Origin: Hymenobacter chitinivorans DSM 11115
Lineage (GTDB): Bacteria; Bacteroidota; Bacteroidia; Cytophagales; Hymenobacteraceae
Length of the DNA stretch: 64,000 nucleotides
Assembly (NCBI RefSeq): GCF_002797555.1
Contig: NZ_PGFA01000002.1
Span: forward strand, 62,001 to 126,000
Direction of reading: 5' to 3'
The notes below the pieces were generated by a model, which had not been told where the DNA came from, did no database searches, and saw only the letters and a program-made list of their open reading frames with translations. Below are positions 43,783 through 51,138 of this stretch, in pieces; position 1 is the stretch's first letter, and each line of letters opens with the position of its first letter. A program made the position numbers and the translations under genes.

Positions 43783-44088
43783 ATGTCTGCCGCGCCCCTC
43801 ACCTTCGCCGAATTTTACCCCCGCTACCTGCGCGAGCACAGCAAGCGGGGCACCCGCATTCTGCACTTCACTGGCACCACGCTGTTTTTGCTGGCCCTGG
43901 GGTTGGCCGTGGTCTGGCAGCGGTTCAACCTGATTCCGCTGGGCATCGTGGCGGCCTATGGCTTTGCCTGGGTGGGGCACTTCTTTGTGGAGCGTAACCG
44001 GCCGGCCACGTTTCAACACCCCTGGTATTCCCTGCTCGGCGACTTCCGCCTGTACTTCGACCTGCTGCGGGGCCGGGAGCAATTTTGA
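43783..44088 (+). CDS. DUF962/Mpo1-like membrane protein
   Basis: A 101-aa protein of the DUF962 (PF06127) family. It begins FAEFYPRYLREHSKRGTRILHFTGT and has two hydrophobic segments and FAWVGHFFVERNRPATFQHP. Yeast Mpo1, a relative, is an iron-dependent dioxygenase acting on 2-hydroxy fatty acids; His residues in the N-terminal and central parts are kept. A similar role in lipid turnover is possible. Confidence 0.85.
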   Translation: MSAAPLTFAEFYPRYLREHSKRGTRILHFTGTTLFLLALGLAVVWQRFNLIPLGIVAAYGFAWVGHFFVERNRPATFQHPWYSLLGDFRLYFDLLRGREQF

Positions 44089-44164
44089 ACCACGGATTCG
44101 ACGGATTCTGTGGCTGGCTTCTACCACGCTTTACCAACTCCGCTACCGGGTGCGGAGGCTGAAG

Positions 44165-44602
44165 CTACAACTCCTTGCGCATCAGAAAGTGCTGAATGGA
44201 GCCGAAGAGCAGGTGGGATGGGGCCACGACGTGGTAGCCCAGCCGCTCGTAGAAGGGCACTGCCTCCTGGCGGGCGTGCAGAATGCACTCGGTATAGCCC
44301 TGCTGGCGGGCGCCGGCTTCCAGATATGCCAGCAACTGCCGCCCGATGCCCTGGCCCTGAAAGGCCGGATCCACGGCCATGTAGCGCACCTGTATCTGCC
44401 TGGGGCCGGACGGGTGTTGGCGGGCCACGCCGGCTACGTGGCCTTCGGGAGTTGTGTACAAGGCATGCATCGTGGTGGGCGCGTCATCGTCGTCGGCCCG
44501 CTCGGAGCCGGGTGGCTGCTGCCAGGGCTGGCGCAGCACTTGGTAGCGCAGCTGGTAGTAGGCGGCAAAGTCGGCGGGGGAGTGGGGGGCACGAACAGGC
44601 AT
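44165..44602 (-). CDS. GNAT-family N-acetyltransferase
   Basis: A 145-aa GNAT of the short ElaA-like type: YYQLRYQVLRQPWQQPPGSE at the start, acetyl-CoA motif VRYMAVDPAFQGQGIGRQLL in the middle and YERLGYHVVAPSHLLFGSIQH at the end. Substrate unknown. It lies between a divergent YajQ gene and the convergent DUF962 gene. Confidence 0.88.
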   Translation of the reverse strand: MPVRAPHSPADFAAYYQLRYQVLRQPWQQPPGSERADDDDAPTTMHALYTTPEGHVAGVARQHPSGPRQIQVRYMAVDPAFQGQGIGRQLLAYLEAGARQQGYTECILHARQEAVPFYERLGYHVVAPSHLLFGSIQHFLMRKEL

Positions 44603-44673
44603 GAGCGGGTGGTAAAAGGGTAAGTTGGGGAATAGCGGCCGAAAAATCTAGGTGGGTTGCGGCTGGCATTTGA

Positions 44674-44681
44674 TACTTTTG
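44674..44681 (+). promoter_or_regulatory. -7 element TACTTTTG for yajQ
   Basis: Exact TAnnTTTG match 103 bases before the start codon of the YajQ gene; a TTG lies 14 bases upstream, shorter than the usual spacing. Confidence 0.4.
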
Positions 44682-44776
44682 CCACTTCCCGGGTCGGTGT
44701 ACGTATGCTGCGTAAGTCCGCCCAGGGTCGGCCGACCCAGAGTCGGCCACCATCCTTTCACTCCCAACCCACGACC

Positions 44777-45271
44777 ATGCCCTCCTTCGACATTGTAAGC
44801 AAAGTAGACCCGCAAACCTTGGAAAACGCGGTAAATACCGCCAAAAAAGAGCTGCAGACCCGCTACGACCTGCGTGACACCAAGGGCGGCATTGAGCTCG
44901 ACAAGAAAGCCAATACCATTCAGCTCAGCTCCGAAAATTCCATGCGCGTCAAGGCCCTGGAGGATATTCTGCTGGGCCGGGTCGTGAAGCAGGGCCTCGA
45001 CGGTACCTGCCTCGACTTTTCGGCCGAGGAGCAGCCCAGCGGGGCCATGGTCAAGAAAACCATCAAGGTGCGGGCCGGTATCGACAAGGAAGCCAGCCGC
45101 AAGATCATGAAGCTCATCAAGGACAGCAAAATCAAGGTCGACGCCCAAACCCAGGACGAGCAAATCCGGGTGTCGAGCAAGAAGATTGACGAGCTCCAAC
45201 AGGTTATTGCCCTGCTGCGCCAAAAGAGCGCCGAAGTAGGCCAGCCCCTGCAGTTCGTCAACATGAAGTAG
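44777..45271 (+). CDS. YajQ-family nucleotide-binding protein
   Basis: A 164-aa protein matching YajQ (PF04461) over its length: MPSFDIVSKVDPQTLENAVN, a central ELDKKANTIQLSSENSMRVKALE and the C-terminal DAQTQDEQIRVSSKKIDELQ with PLQFVNMK. Members bind c-di-GMP or tRNA; the role here is not known. Start at 44777 matches the family N-terminus. An inverted array of AATGTGC-type repeats lies between it and terC. Confidence 0.95.
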   Translation: MPSFDIVSKVDPQTLENAVNTAKKELQTRYDLRDTKGGIELDKKANTIQLSSENSMRVKALEDILLGRVVKQGLDGTCLDFSAEEQPSGAMVKKTIKVRAGIDKEASRKIMKLIKDSKIKVDAQTQDEQIRVSSKKIDELQQVIALLRQKSAEVGQPLQFVNMK

Positions 45272-45279
45272 AGGTTGCC

Positions 45280-45409
45280 AATGTGCGAATGTGGTTGAAT
45301 GTGCATAATGTGCGAATGATTTGAGACTTCAAGTGTCGCCCTGCATTAGCACATCAGCACATTGTTCACCAGCACATTAGAAACACATTTTCCACATTAG
45401 CACATTAAC
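45280..45409. repeat. Inverted array of AATGTGC / GCACATT units
   Basis: Three AATGTGC (plus one AATGTGG) motifs on the left and three GCACATT plus related CACATT motifs on the right fall in 130 bp and can pair in a large imperfect hairpin. It ends two bases before the GTG start of terC. It may be a terminator for yajQ or a mobile repeat. Confidence 0.6.
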
Positions 45410-45411
45410 CA

Positions 45412-46176
45412 GTGTTTGATATTTCTGCTTTTTCCAGCCCCGCCACTTGGATTAGTCTGCTCACGCTGACGTTCATGGAAATCGTGCTGGGCATCGACAA
45501 CATCATCTTCATTTCTATTGTCGTCAATAAGCTGCCCCACGACCAGCAGAAGCGGGGCCGCACCATTGGGCTGCTGCTGGCCCTGCTGTTCCGCATTGGG
45601 CTGCTGCTGAGCATTTCCTGGATTGTGAGCCTCAAGGACCCGCTCTTCACGCTGAACCTGCCCTTCCTGGAGCCCAACTTCGGCGTTTCGGGCCGCGACC
45701 TTATCCTGCTGGCCGGGGGCCTGTTCCTGCTGAGCAAGAGCACCACCGAAATTCACACCAAGCTGCAGGGCGAGGAGGACGCGGCCGGGGAAGGCAAGTT
45801 TCACACCATGTCGCGCGTCATTATGCAGATTGTCATCGTCGACATCGTCTTCTCCTTCGACTCGATTCTGACGGCCGTGGGGCTGGTCGACAACGTGCTG
45901 GTGATGATTCTGGCCGTTATTCTGGCTATGGGCGTCATGCTGGCCTTCTCGGGCTACATTGCCGACTTCGTCAATAAGAACCCCACCATCAAGATGCTGG
46001 CCCTGTCGTTCCTGATTATGATTGGCATCATGCTGGTGATGGAAGCCTTCCACAAGGAAATTCCGAAAGGCTACATCTACTTTGCCATGTTCTTCTCCCT
46101 GGTTGTGGAGCTGCTCAACATGCGCCTGCGCAAGAAAACCACCCCAGTTCACCTGCGCGACTCGCAGTACGACTAG
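45412..46176 (+). CDS. TerC-family membrane protein
   Basis: A 254-aa polytopic protein of the TerC family (PF03741). Conserved acids are present in EIVLGIDNIIFISIVVNKLP and in VDIVFSFDSILTAVGLVD. Seven or more hydrophobic segments. TerC homologues export Mn2+ in some bacteria. The start is GTG at 45412, directly after a repeat array; a terminator with a perfect 17-bp stem follows. Confidence 0.93.
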   Translation: MFDISAFSSPATWISLLTLTFMEIVLGIDNIIFISIVVNKLPHDQQKRGRTIGLLLALLFRIGLLLSISWIVSLKDPLFTLNLPFLEPNFGVSGRDLILLAGGLFLLSKSTTEIHTKLQGEEDAAGEGKFHTMSRVIMQIVIVDIVFSFDSILTAVGLVDNVLVMILAVILAMGVMLAFSGYIADFVNKNPTIKMLALSFLIMIGIMLVMEAFHKEIPKGYIYFAMFFSLVVELLNMRLRKKTTPVHLRDSQYD

Positions 46177-46190
46177 GTTAGTCGGAGCCC

Positions 46191-46228
46191 AAAAAAGGCC
46201 CGTTCCACCTCTGGAACGGGCCTTTTTT
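46191..46228. terminator. Bidirectional terminator
   Basis: AAAAAAGGCCCGTTCCA and its complement form a perfect 17-bp stem around a 4-base loop, with A- and T-runs at the ends. It lies between the converging terC and DnaJ-domain genes. Confidence 0.9.
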
Positions 46229-46244
46229 GTTGTTTTCCGCGGCT

Positions 46245-47036
46245 TTACACCCTGATTATGAGCACCACGACCAACAAGGCAAAGGACGTGGCTAAGATGG
46301 CCGCATTTACCCGGCCGGCGTCGCCGAGAAGCTTGCCCTGGGTGAAGCCGGCCGCCAGCAAGAGCAGGCTCGTGAAAGTGAAAAGCGCCTGATGCCGGAA
46401 CAGAACCGGCAGGGGCGGGCCAGCGGGCAAAAAGCGGGCTTCGCGAATGAAATGGCCCAGCAGCGACACCCGTAGCTGGACTAAGCCGGCAGAAGAATTC
46501 CCGCCGGCCGTATAGTCGCCGCTGGTTAGAAATTTCCCTTTGCTCGTGCGGATAATGTAGGTATCGGCTCCGCTGTCGTAGATGGCAGCGCTAAGCAACG
46601 AGGCCGTCGTTGTGTAGCGCAGTCCGTAGTAGTCGATGAAAACGAGCAGGCCCAGCAGCAGCAGAATTCTGCCCCACAGCCGAACGGGCCTTTGGTAAGC
46701 TCCAAAATTAATTGGGGCCGGGCGGCGCTGACGCGGCGGGTTGGCGGTGGCCGGGCGGTAGGGACGCCCCTGGGGCGGAGAACCGGGCGCAGTTCTAGGC
46801 GGTGGTGGGGGCAGCGGCGTGCGGGAGGCTTCCAGCAGCGCGTCGTAGCCGCGGCGGCGGGCCGGGTTGCTGAGCACGTCGTAGGCCTCGTTGATGCGCA
46901 AAAACCGCTGGTGGGCGGCCGGGTCGGTGGTGCGGTCGGGGTGGGTGAGCAGCACCAGCCGGCGATAAGCCCGGCGGATATCGTCGGGCGTGGCCTGCTC
47001 GTCCACTCCCAGCGTGTGGTAGTGGTTCGGCATCAT
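46245..47036 (-). CDS. DnaJ-domain membrane protein
   Basis: A 263-aa protein. Residues 4-70 are a J domain with HPD at 32-34 (RRAYRRLVLLTHPDRTTDP). A Pro/Arg linker leads to a membrane segment at about 125-140 and two more near the C-terminus. There is no Gly/Phe or zinc-finger region, so it is a membrane-bound type III J protein that may bring DnaK to a membrane client. Its ATG overlaps the stop codon of the upstream gene (TAATG), so the two are translationally coupled. Confidence 0.85.
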   Translation of the reverse strand: MMPNHYHTLGVDEQATPDDIRRAYRRLVLLTHPDRTTDPAAHQRFLRINEAYDVLSNPARRRGYDALLEASRTPLPPPPPRTAPGSPPQGRPYRPATANPPRQRRPAPINFGAYQRPVRLWGRILLLLGLLVFIDYYGLRYTTTASLLSAAIYDSGADTYIIRTSKGKFLTSGDYTAGGNSSAGLVQLRVSLLGHFIREARFLPAGPPLPVLFRHQALFTFTSLLLLAAGFTQGKLLGDAGRVNAAILATSFALLVVVLIIRV

Positions 47037-47464
47037 TAGGCGGCGCCGGTTAGCTGGGCCGTGAGGGCCGGCAGCTGGCTGCTGACCCGCTGCGTGGCCA
47101 GCTCCAGCAGGCGGCGGTTGAGTTCGGAGCGGTGCTGCCGATAAAATTCCTGCTCGGAACTCGTAAACAGCCCGATAATTACCCCGATAATGGTGTAGCG
47201 CAGTTTCACGTTGCGGCTCAGTAGCTCGGTTACCGTGCGCAGCTGCTCGGCTTCGTTGCGCGCCTGAAAGGCCACGTGGTGCTCCCGCAGAAAGTCGGCT
47301 ACCAGCGCCAGTAGCAGCTCATTCTGCAGCTTCAGTACCGGCCGCAGGGTACGGTGCAGGAAGTCGCCGGCGGTGGGCTCGGGGGCCACGGCCAGCGTGG
47401 TGGGCAGCACGGGACGCAGGGCCAGCAGGGCAGTGTCAGCGGAGGTGGGAAGGGCAGAAGCCAT
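47036..47464 (-). CDS. Hypothetical 142-aa protein coupled to the DnaJ gene
   Basis: A helical protein (LKLQNELLLALVADFLREHH, RNEAEQLRTVTELLSRNVKLRY) with one hydrophobic stretch (YTIIGVIIGLFTSSEQEFY). The start at 47464 (MASALPTS) is chosen over a longer frame. Its stop overlaps the DnaJ-domain start (TAATG). Likely partner of the J protein, judged by the coupling only; no family recognised. Confidence 0.65.
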   Translation of the reverse strand: MASALPTSADTALLALRPVLPTTLAVAPEPTAGDFLHRTLRPVLKLQNELLLALVADFLREHHVAFQARNEAEQLRTVTELLSRNVKLRYTIIGVIIGLFTSSEQEFYRQHRSELNRRLLELATQRVSSQLPALTAQLTGAA

Positions 47465-47493
47465 AAAACGGCAGTAGATGAAAGCTGAAAAGT

Positions 47494-47534
47494 ACAAAAA
47501 ACCCGCCCAGCACTCAGCCAGACGGGTTTTTTGT
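47494..47534. terminator. Rho-independent terminator of the M36 peptidase gene
   Basis: ACAAAAAACCCG and CGGGTTTTTTGT arms with a loop of about 17 bases. It lies 25 bases past the M36 gene on the minus strand. Confidence 0.8.
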
Positions 47535-47559
47535 ATACGCAAACGGTTAACGGCAGGAC

Positions 47560-50241
47560 TTAGTGCTGCACCACCACTTTTTTGGTCATCGTGCCTTCCG
47601 ACGTGGTCAGGCGCACCACGTACAGGCCGTTAGCCAATTCCGAGGTGTTCAGGCGCAGGCCTTCGGACTGGATACGGGCCGGAGCCGCCGAGGAGCTCAT
47701 TACCTTCCGGCCCAGCATCGTCAGCACTTCCACCATCACTGGCGTTGCGCTGCTTACCTGCGTCCGCACGGTCAGCTGGTCGTGGGCCGGGTTGGGGTAT
47801 ACTTCCACCAGGCTCTCGTTCAAGGCTTTCTGGGTGCTCAGCACGGCGGGCAGCTCGTAGCCGGCCGTGTTGTCGGTGAGGGAGTTGCTGCTACCCTGCA
47901 CGGCGTTGGCGCCCATACCCCGCCGGGCAAATACTTTCCAGATCAGGTCGGCGTTGGCACCGCCGTTGTTGGCGGCATCCGCTTTGAGAATGGCGTCGCG
48001 GCCGTCTAGGAAGCCGGGGCTGCACTTCTGCAGCTTCAGGCCGTCGATTACCAATTGCAAGGCAATGTTATTGCCGCCGGTCGTGCCGGTCAGGTCCGCA
48101 TTGTAGCCGTAGCGGTTGATCAGAGCCCAGTTCAGGTCCCACAGTACCGAGGCCCACACGTAGCCGATGCTGTGCACGGCCGTGTAGCCCGTGGTGCCAA
48201 TCAGGGCATACGTCGACGGGTTGATGCTCATATCGGTGCTGTAGCGGGTTGGCCGGATACCGGGGCCCGTGGTAGGCTCGAAGGAGGCGTAAGTGCCAAT
48301 ACCCCGACCCGCAGTGCCCACGTCGCCGGGCTTCGTGGTCATCCACAAGCCGAAGAAGTCACTCCAGCCTTCGCCCATCTGTTCGGCATTGTTGAGGCAG
48401 CTCGTGGTGGCCGGCCCGCCGGTGAGGCGGTTCGAGATGCCGTGGCCGTATTCGTGGGCAATGATGCCGTTGTCGAAGTCCCCGTCGCGGTAGTAGAGGG
48501 CGCCGGAAGCCGAAATCGAGATGATCTGACCACTGCGGGCTGCCGTTTTCAAACGCTCCCCATCCGCTTTGGTAATGAAAACCGAGGGAATGCGCAGGCC
48601 AATGGTGTCGGGCGCCGAGCCGCCCATGCGGGTCAGCGTGGTCGAGTTCGGCACGCTGTCCATCATGATAACCATGCGGGCACCGGCGTTCTGGGCATTT
48701 TTGATTTTGTTGGCGAAGCCGCACTTGCCGCGCTCAATCAGGGCAATGCTGCCGTTGACGGCCGCGGCATTCACGAGGGGTTCGTTGCAGCCGCGCTCGG
48801 GCTTGGCCGAGCCGTCATTTACGACTACCAGATTGGCCGTGATGGGACCCACGTTAGACAATTTGCGGCCCAAGGAGCCTTCCAGGGCGTTCAGCGAACC
48901 GGCCAGGGCCGCCGGGGCCGTGATGTTGATAGCCAGCTCGGACCGGTCCCACAGGTACATCTGCATCCGGGGTGGCGAGCCGTCGGCCGGGGCCGAGAAG
49001 TTAGCGTTGTTCAGGTTCGGTAGGGCCAGCGTCGCGCCATCCTGTGCTTCGGCCCGTACGGCGTCGTTACCGAGGCCCGTGGCGCCGTAGTTTTTGGCTT
49101 GGAAGTTACCGCTGACCTCGTTAAAGCCTTTGCGGAACATGATGTCGTGCACCAGGTTGTTCCAGTAGAACAGGTTCACGACGGCCGCGTTCAGGTTGGT
49201 GGCCGCGGCCGTCTCCTTCAGGCTATTGAAAGGAAAGTCGAACTCCAGGTTAGCGCCGCCGTCGGGGCTCACGCTGGTCGCGGCCGAGTACACGTTGCGG
49301 TTGTTCCGGTCGTCGTAGGCGTGCACGTTGTTGCCGCGGGTAATGGTGTATTCAGCCCCGGCTACTCCGTCGGTATCGTGCCAGCCAAAGGGCGAGGCCA
49401 GCACGTCGGCGGGGTTGGTCATTAGCTGCCGGGCTCCGTGGGTCGGGCTCTCTACCGTCAGGGGCCACACGTTGTAGCTATTAGCCACGTTGGGACGGCG
49501 GCCCACCACCGGAGTTACCGCCGGCTGGGGACTGGCGGCCGCGGCGGCCATCTGCGCTACGGGCCGCGTCAGGGTGCTCACGCTGAAGCTCTCACTGATG
49601 GTAAGGTCGTTTTTATCGAGCAGAACGCCCGTGCTGGCATCCACCCGGGCGCTCCAGTAGTGGTCGGCGGACAGGGGAGCCAGGGTCACGTCCCACACCA
49701 GCCGCAACGAGCCGTCGGCCAGGGGCAGGTACATGAGCTTAACCGAGATTTTCTCCAGCGAAATGCCGGCGTCACTAAACTCCATTCCCGCGGCAGCGGT
49801 GCCGGCTTTCAGGGTTTGCAGGCTGCCGGGGGCGGGCATGTTCAGCGCCTTGGCCGCAGCCGCCACAGCCTGCTCGGCCGATAGGGCCGGAGTAGCGGGG
49901 CGGGCCAGCTGGGTTACGTTGGGCAGAAAGCTGCTGTTGAGGCTGGCCACTTTACCGGCCCGGTCCAGGTGCACGTCGGCTACGGCCCCGTACACCTCTA
50001 CGCCCTGGTAGCGCTGACGCAGATACGTATGGGTCAGGCCGTTGTGGGCGTCGGTATACTGGCTCGTAATGGCCGGGTCACGCAGGTCGGCCTCGCTTAG
50101 GCCCAGGCGGCTGCGTTGGGCCGCGAGCTGACTGATGGCCCGTTCGGCCGGAGCATTTTGGGCCGTTGCCAGCGCGGGAGCAGCCAGTAATGCAGCGGCG
50201 GTAAGAGCGCGCATTACTGAAGCGGTAAAGGTTGACTTCAT
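47560..50241 (-). CDS. M36 (fungalysin-type) metallopeptidase with T9SS sorting domain
   Basis: An 893-aa exported protease. It starts with a signal peptide (ending ATAQ), then an FTP-like propeptide (about 40-220). The peptidase holds HEYGH (about residue 594) with the downstream ligand in EQMGEGWSDFFG, and a PA-type insert (about 460-560, ALIERGKCGFANKIKNAQNAG). The last 80 residues are a type A type IX sorting domain (VYPNPAHDQLTVRT, NGLYVVRLTTSEGTMTKKVVVQH). The protein is made as a zymogen, secreted to the surface and should digest proteins outside the cell. Start at 50241 is set by the signal peptide. Confidence 0.95.
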   Translation of the reverse strand: MKSTFTASVMRALTAAALLAAPALATAQNAPAERAISQLAAQRSRLGLSEADLRDPAITSQYTDAHNGLTHTYLRQRYQGVEVYGAVADVHLDRAGKVASLNSSFLPNVTQLARPATPALSAEQAVAAAAKALNMPAPGSLQTLKAGTAAAGMEFSDAGISLEKISVKLMYLPLADGSLRLVWDVTLAPLSADHYWSARVDASTGVLLDKNDLTISESFSVSTLTRPVAQMAAAAASPQPAVTPVVGRRPNVANSYNVWPLTVESPTHGARQLMTNPADVLASPFGWHDTDGVAGAEYTITRGNNVHAYDDRNNRNVYSAATSVSPDGGANLEFDFPFNSLKETAAATNLNAAVVNLFYWNNLVHDIMFRKGFNEVSGNFQAKNYGATGLGNDAVRAEAQDGATLALPNLNNANFSAPADGSPPRMQMYLWDRSELAINITAPAALAGSLNALEGSLGRKLSNVGPITANLVVVNDGSAKPERGCNEPLVNAAAVNGSIALIERGKCGFANKIKNAQNAGARMVIMMDSVPNSTTLTRMGGSAPDTIGLRIPSVFITKADGERLKTAARSGQIISISASGALYYRDGDFDNGIIAHEYGHGISNRLTGGPATTSCLNNAEQMGEGWSDFFGLWMTTKPGDVGTAGRGIGTYASFEPTTGPGIRPTRYSTDMSINPSTYALIGTTGYTAVHSIGYVWASVLWDLNWALINRYGYNADLTGTTGGNNIALQLVIDGLKLQKCSPGFLDGRDAILKADAANNGGANADLIWKVFARRGMGANAVQGSSNSLTDNTAGYELPAVLSTQKALNESLVEVYPNPAHDQLTVRTQVSSATPVMVEVLTMLGRKVMSSSAAPARIQSEGLRLNTSELANGLYVVRLTTSEGTMTKKVVVQH

Positions 50242-50308
50242 GTAGGGATGATTGGAGAAGAGAAAGGTTGGCACCACTGGATATTATAAACCCCAATAGC
50301 ATTGTCGC

Positions 50309-50316
50309 CAAATCTA
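50309..50316 (-). promoter_or_regulatory. -7 element TAGATTTG for the M36 peptidase gene
   Basis: An exact TAnnTTTG match on the minus strand, 67 bases before the ATG at 50241. A TTG lies 14 bases upstream. Confidence 0.4.
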
Positions 50317-50416
50317 CACACGGTTTACAGCAAAACCGCCTCTTTTCTATGAAGTCTTATAGTTTGGTGGTTTTGCGACTGGTATAGCTACCTAAAGCCA
50401 AAATGCTGTACACCCG

Positions 50417-50956
50417 CTAAGCGGAAGTCGACAGTAGTTTGCCGATAAAGTCCCATAGCACCACACCCGCCGCCACACTCACGTTCAGGGAATGCTTGGT
50501 GCCGAATTGCGGAATTTCCACCGCCGCGTCGCACAGGGCCAGCACCTCGTCGTCGACGCCGAATACTTCGTTGCCCATTATCAGCGCGTAAGGCTGGCCG
50601 GGTACGGGCCGGAAATCAGGGAGCAGCCGGCTGGCGTCGGTTTGCTCCACGGCCACCACCACGTAGCCGGCGGCCTTGAGCTGCTGAATGGCTTCCACGG
50701 TGGTAGCGGCATATTCCCACGTTACCGACTCGGTGCTGCCCAGGGCCGTCTTCGTTATTTCGCGCTGCGGAGGGCGCCCGGTAATGCCGCAGAGCCAGAT
50801 TTTCTCGATGGCAAAGGCGTCGGCGGTGCGGAAGGCCGAGCCCACGTTGTGCAGGCTGCGCACGTTGTCGAGGACCAGGGTAAGGGGGAATTTTTGCGTA
50901 CTTTTGAAGTCTGCCACCGAGAGCCGGTTCAGCTCTTCCATTGTTCTTTTGCGCAT
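50417..50956 (-). CDS. SpoU/TrmH-family RNA 2'-O-methyltransferase
   Basis: A 179-aa SPOUT enzyme. Motif 1 is LDNVRSLHNVGSAFRTADAF, motif 2 ALIMGNEVFGVD, motif 3 IPQFGTKHSLNVSVAAGVVLWDF. It lacks the N-terminal L30e-like domain of TrmH-RlmB. The length fits TrmL/TrmH-like single-domain enzymes that methylate tRNA or rRNA ribose. MRKRTMEELNR is chosen as N-terminus. It is divergent from mutS. Confidence 0.92.
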   Translation of the reverse strand: MRKRTMEELNRLSVADFKSTQKFPLTLVLDNVRSLHNVGSAFRTADAFAIEKIWLCGITGRPPQREITKTALGSTESVTWEYAATTVEAIQQLKAAGYVVVAVEQTDASRLLPDFRPVPGQPYALIMGNEVFGVDDEVLALCDAAVEIPQFGTKHSLNVSVAAGVVLWDFIGKLLSTSA

Positions 50957-51138
50957 TGCCAGCAAGGTATTTTGCCCAAAGGTAGGATGCGCCGCCCGTT
51001 GCGGCCCCCGGGCCGGAACTGAGCCTTCGGCCACCGCTGTTGGCAAGTAGTCCTTTCTATTCAATACCCGCGCTTTTCGGCGCTTTATTCTTCCTGATTC
51101 CTTTGCGTACTGCCTCTACTCCGAAGAAGCCGGTGCCC

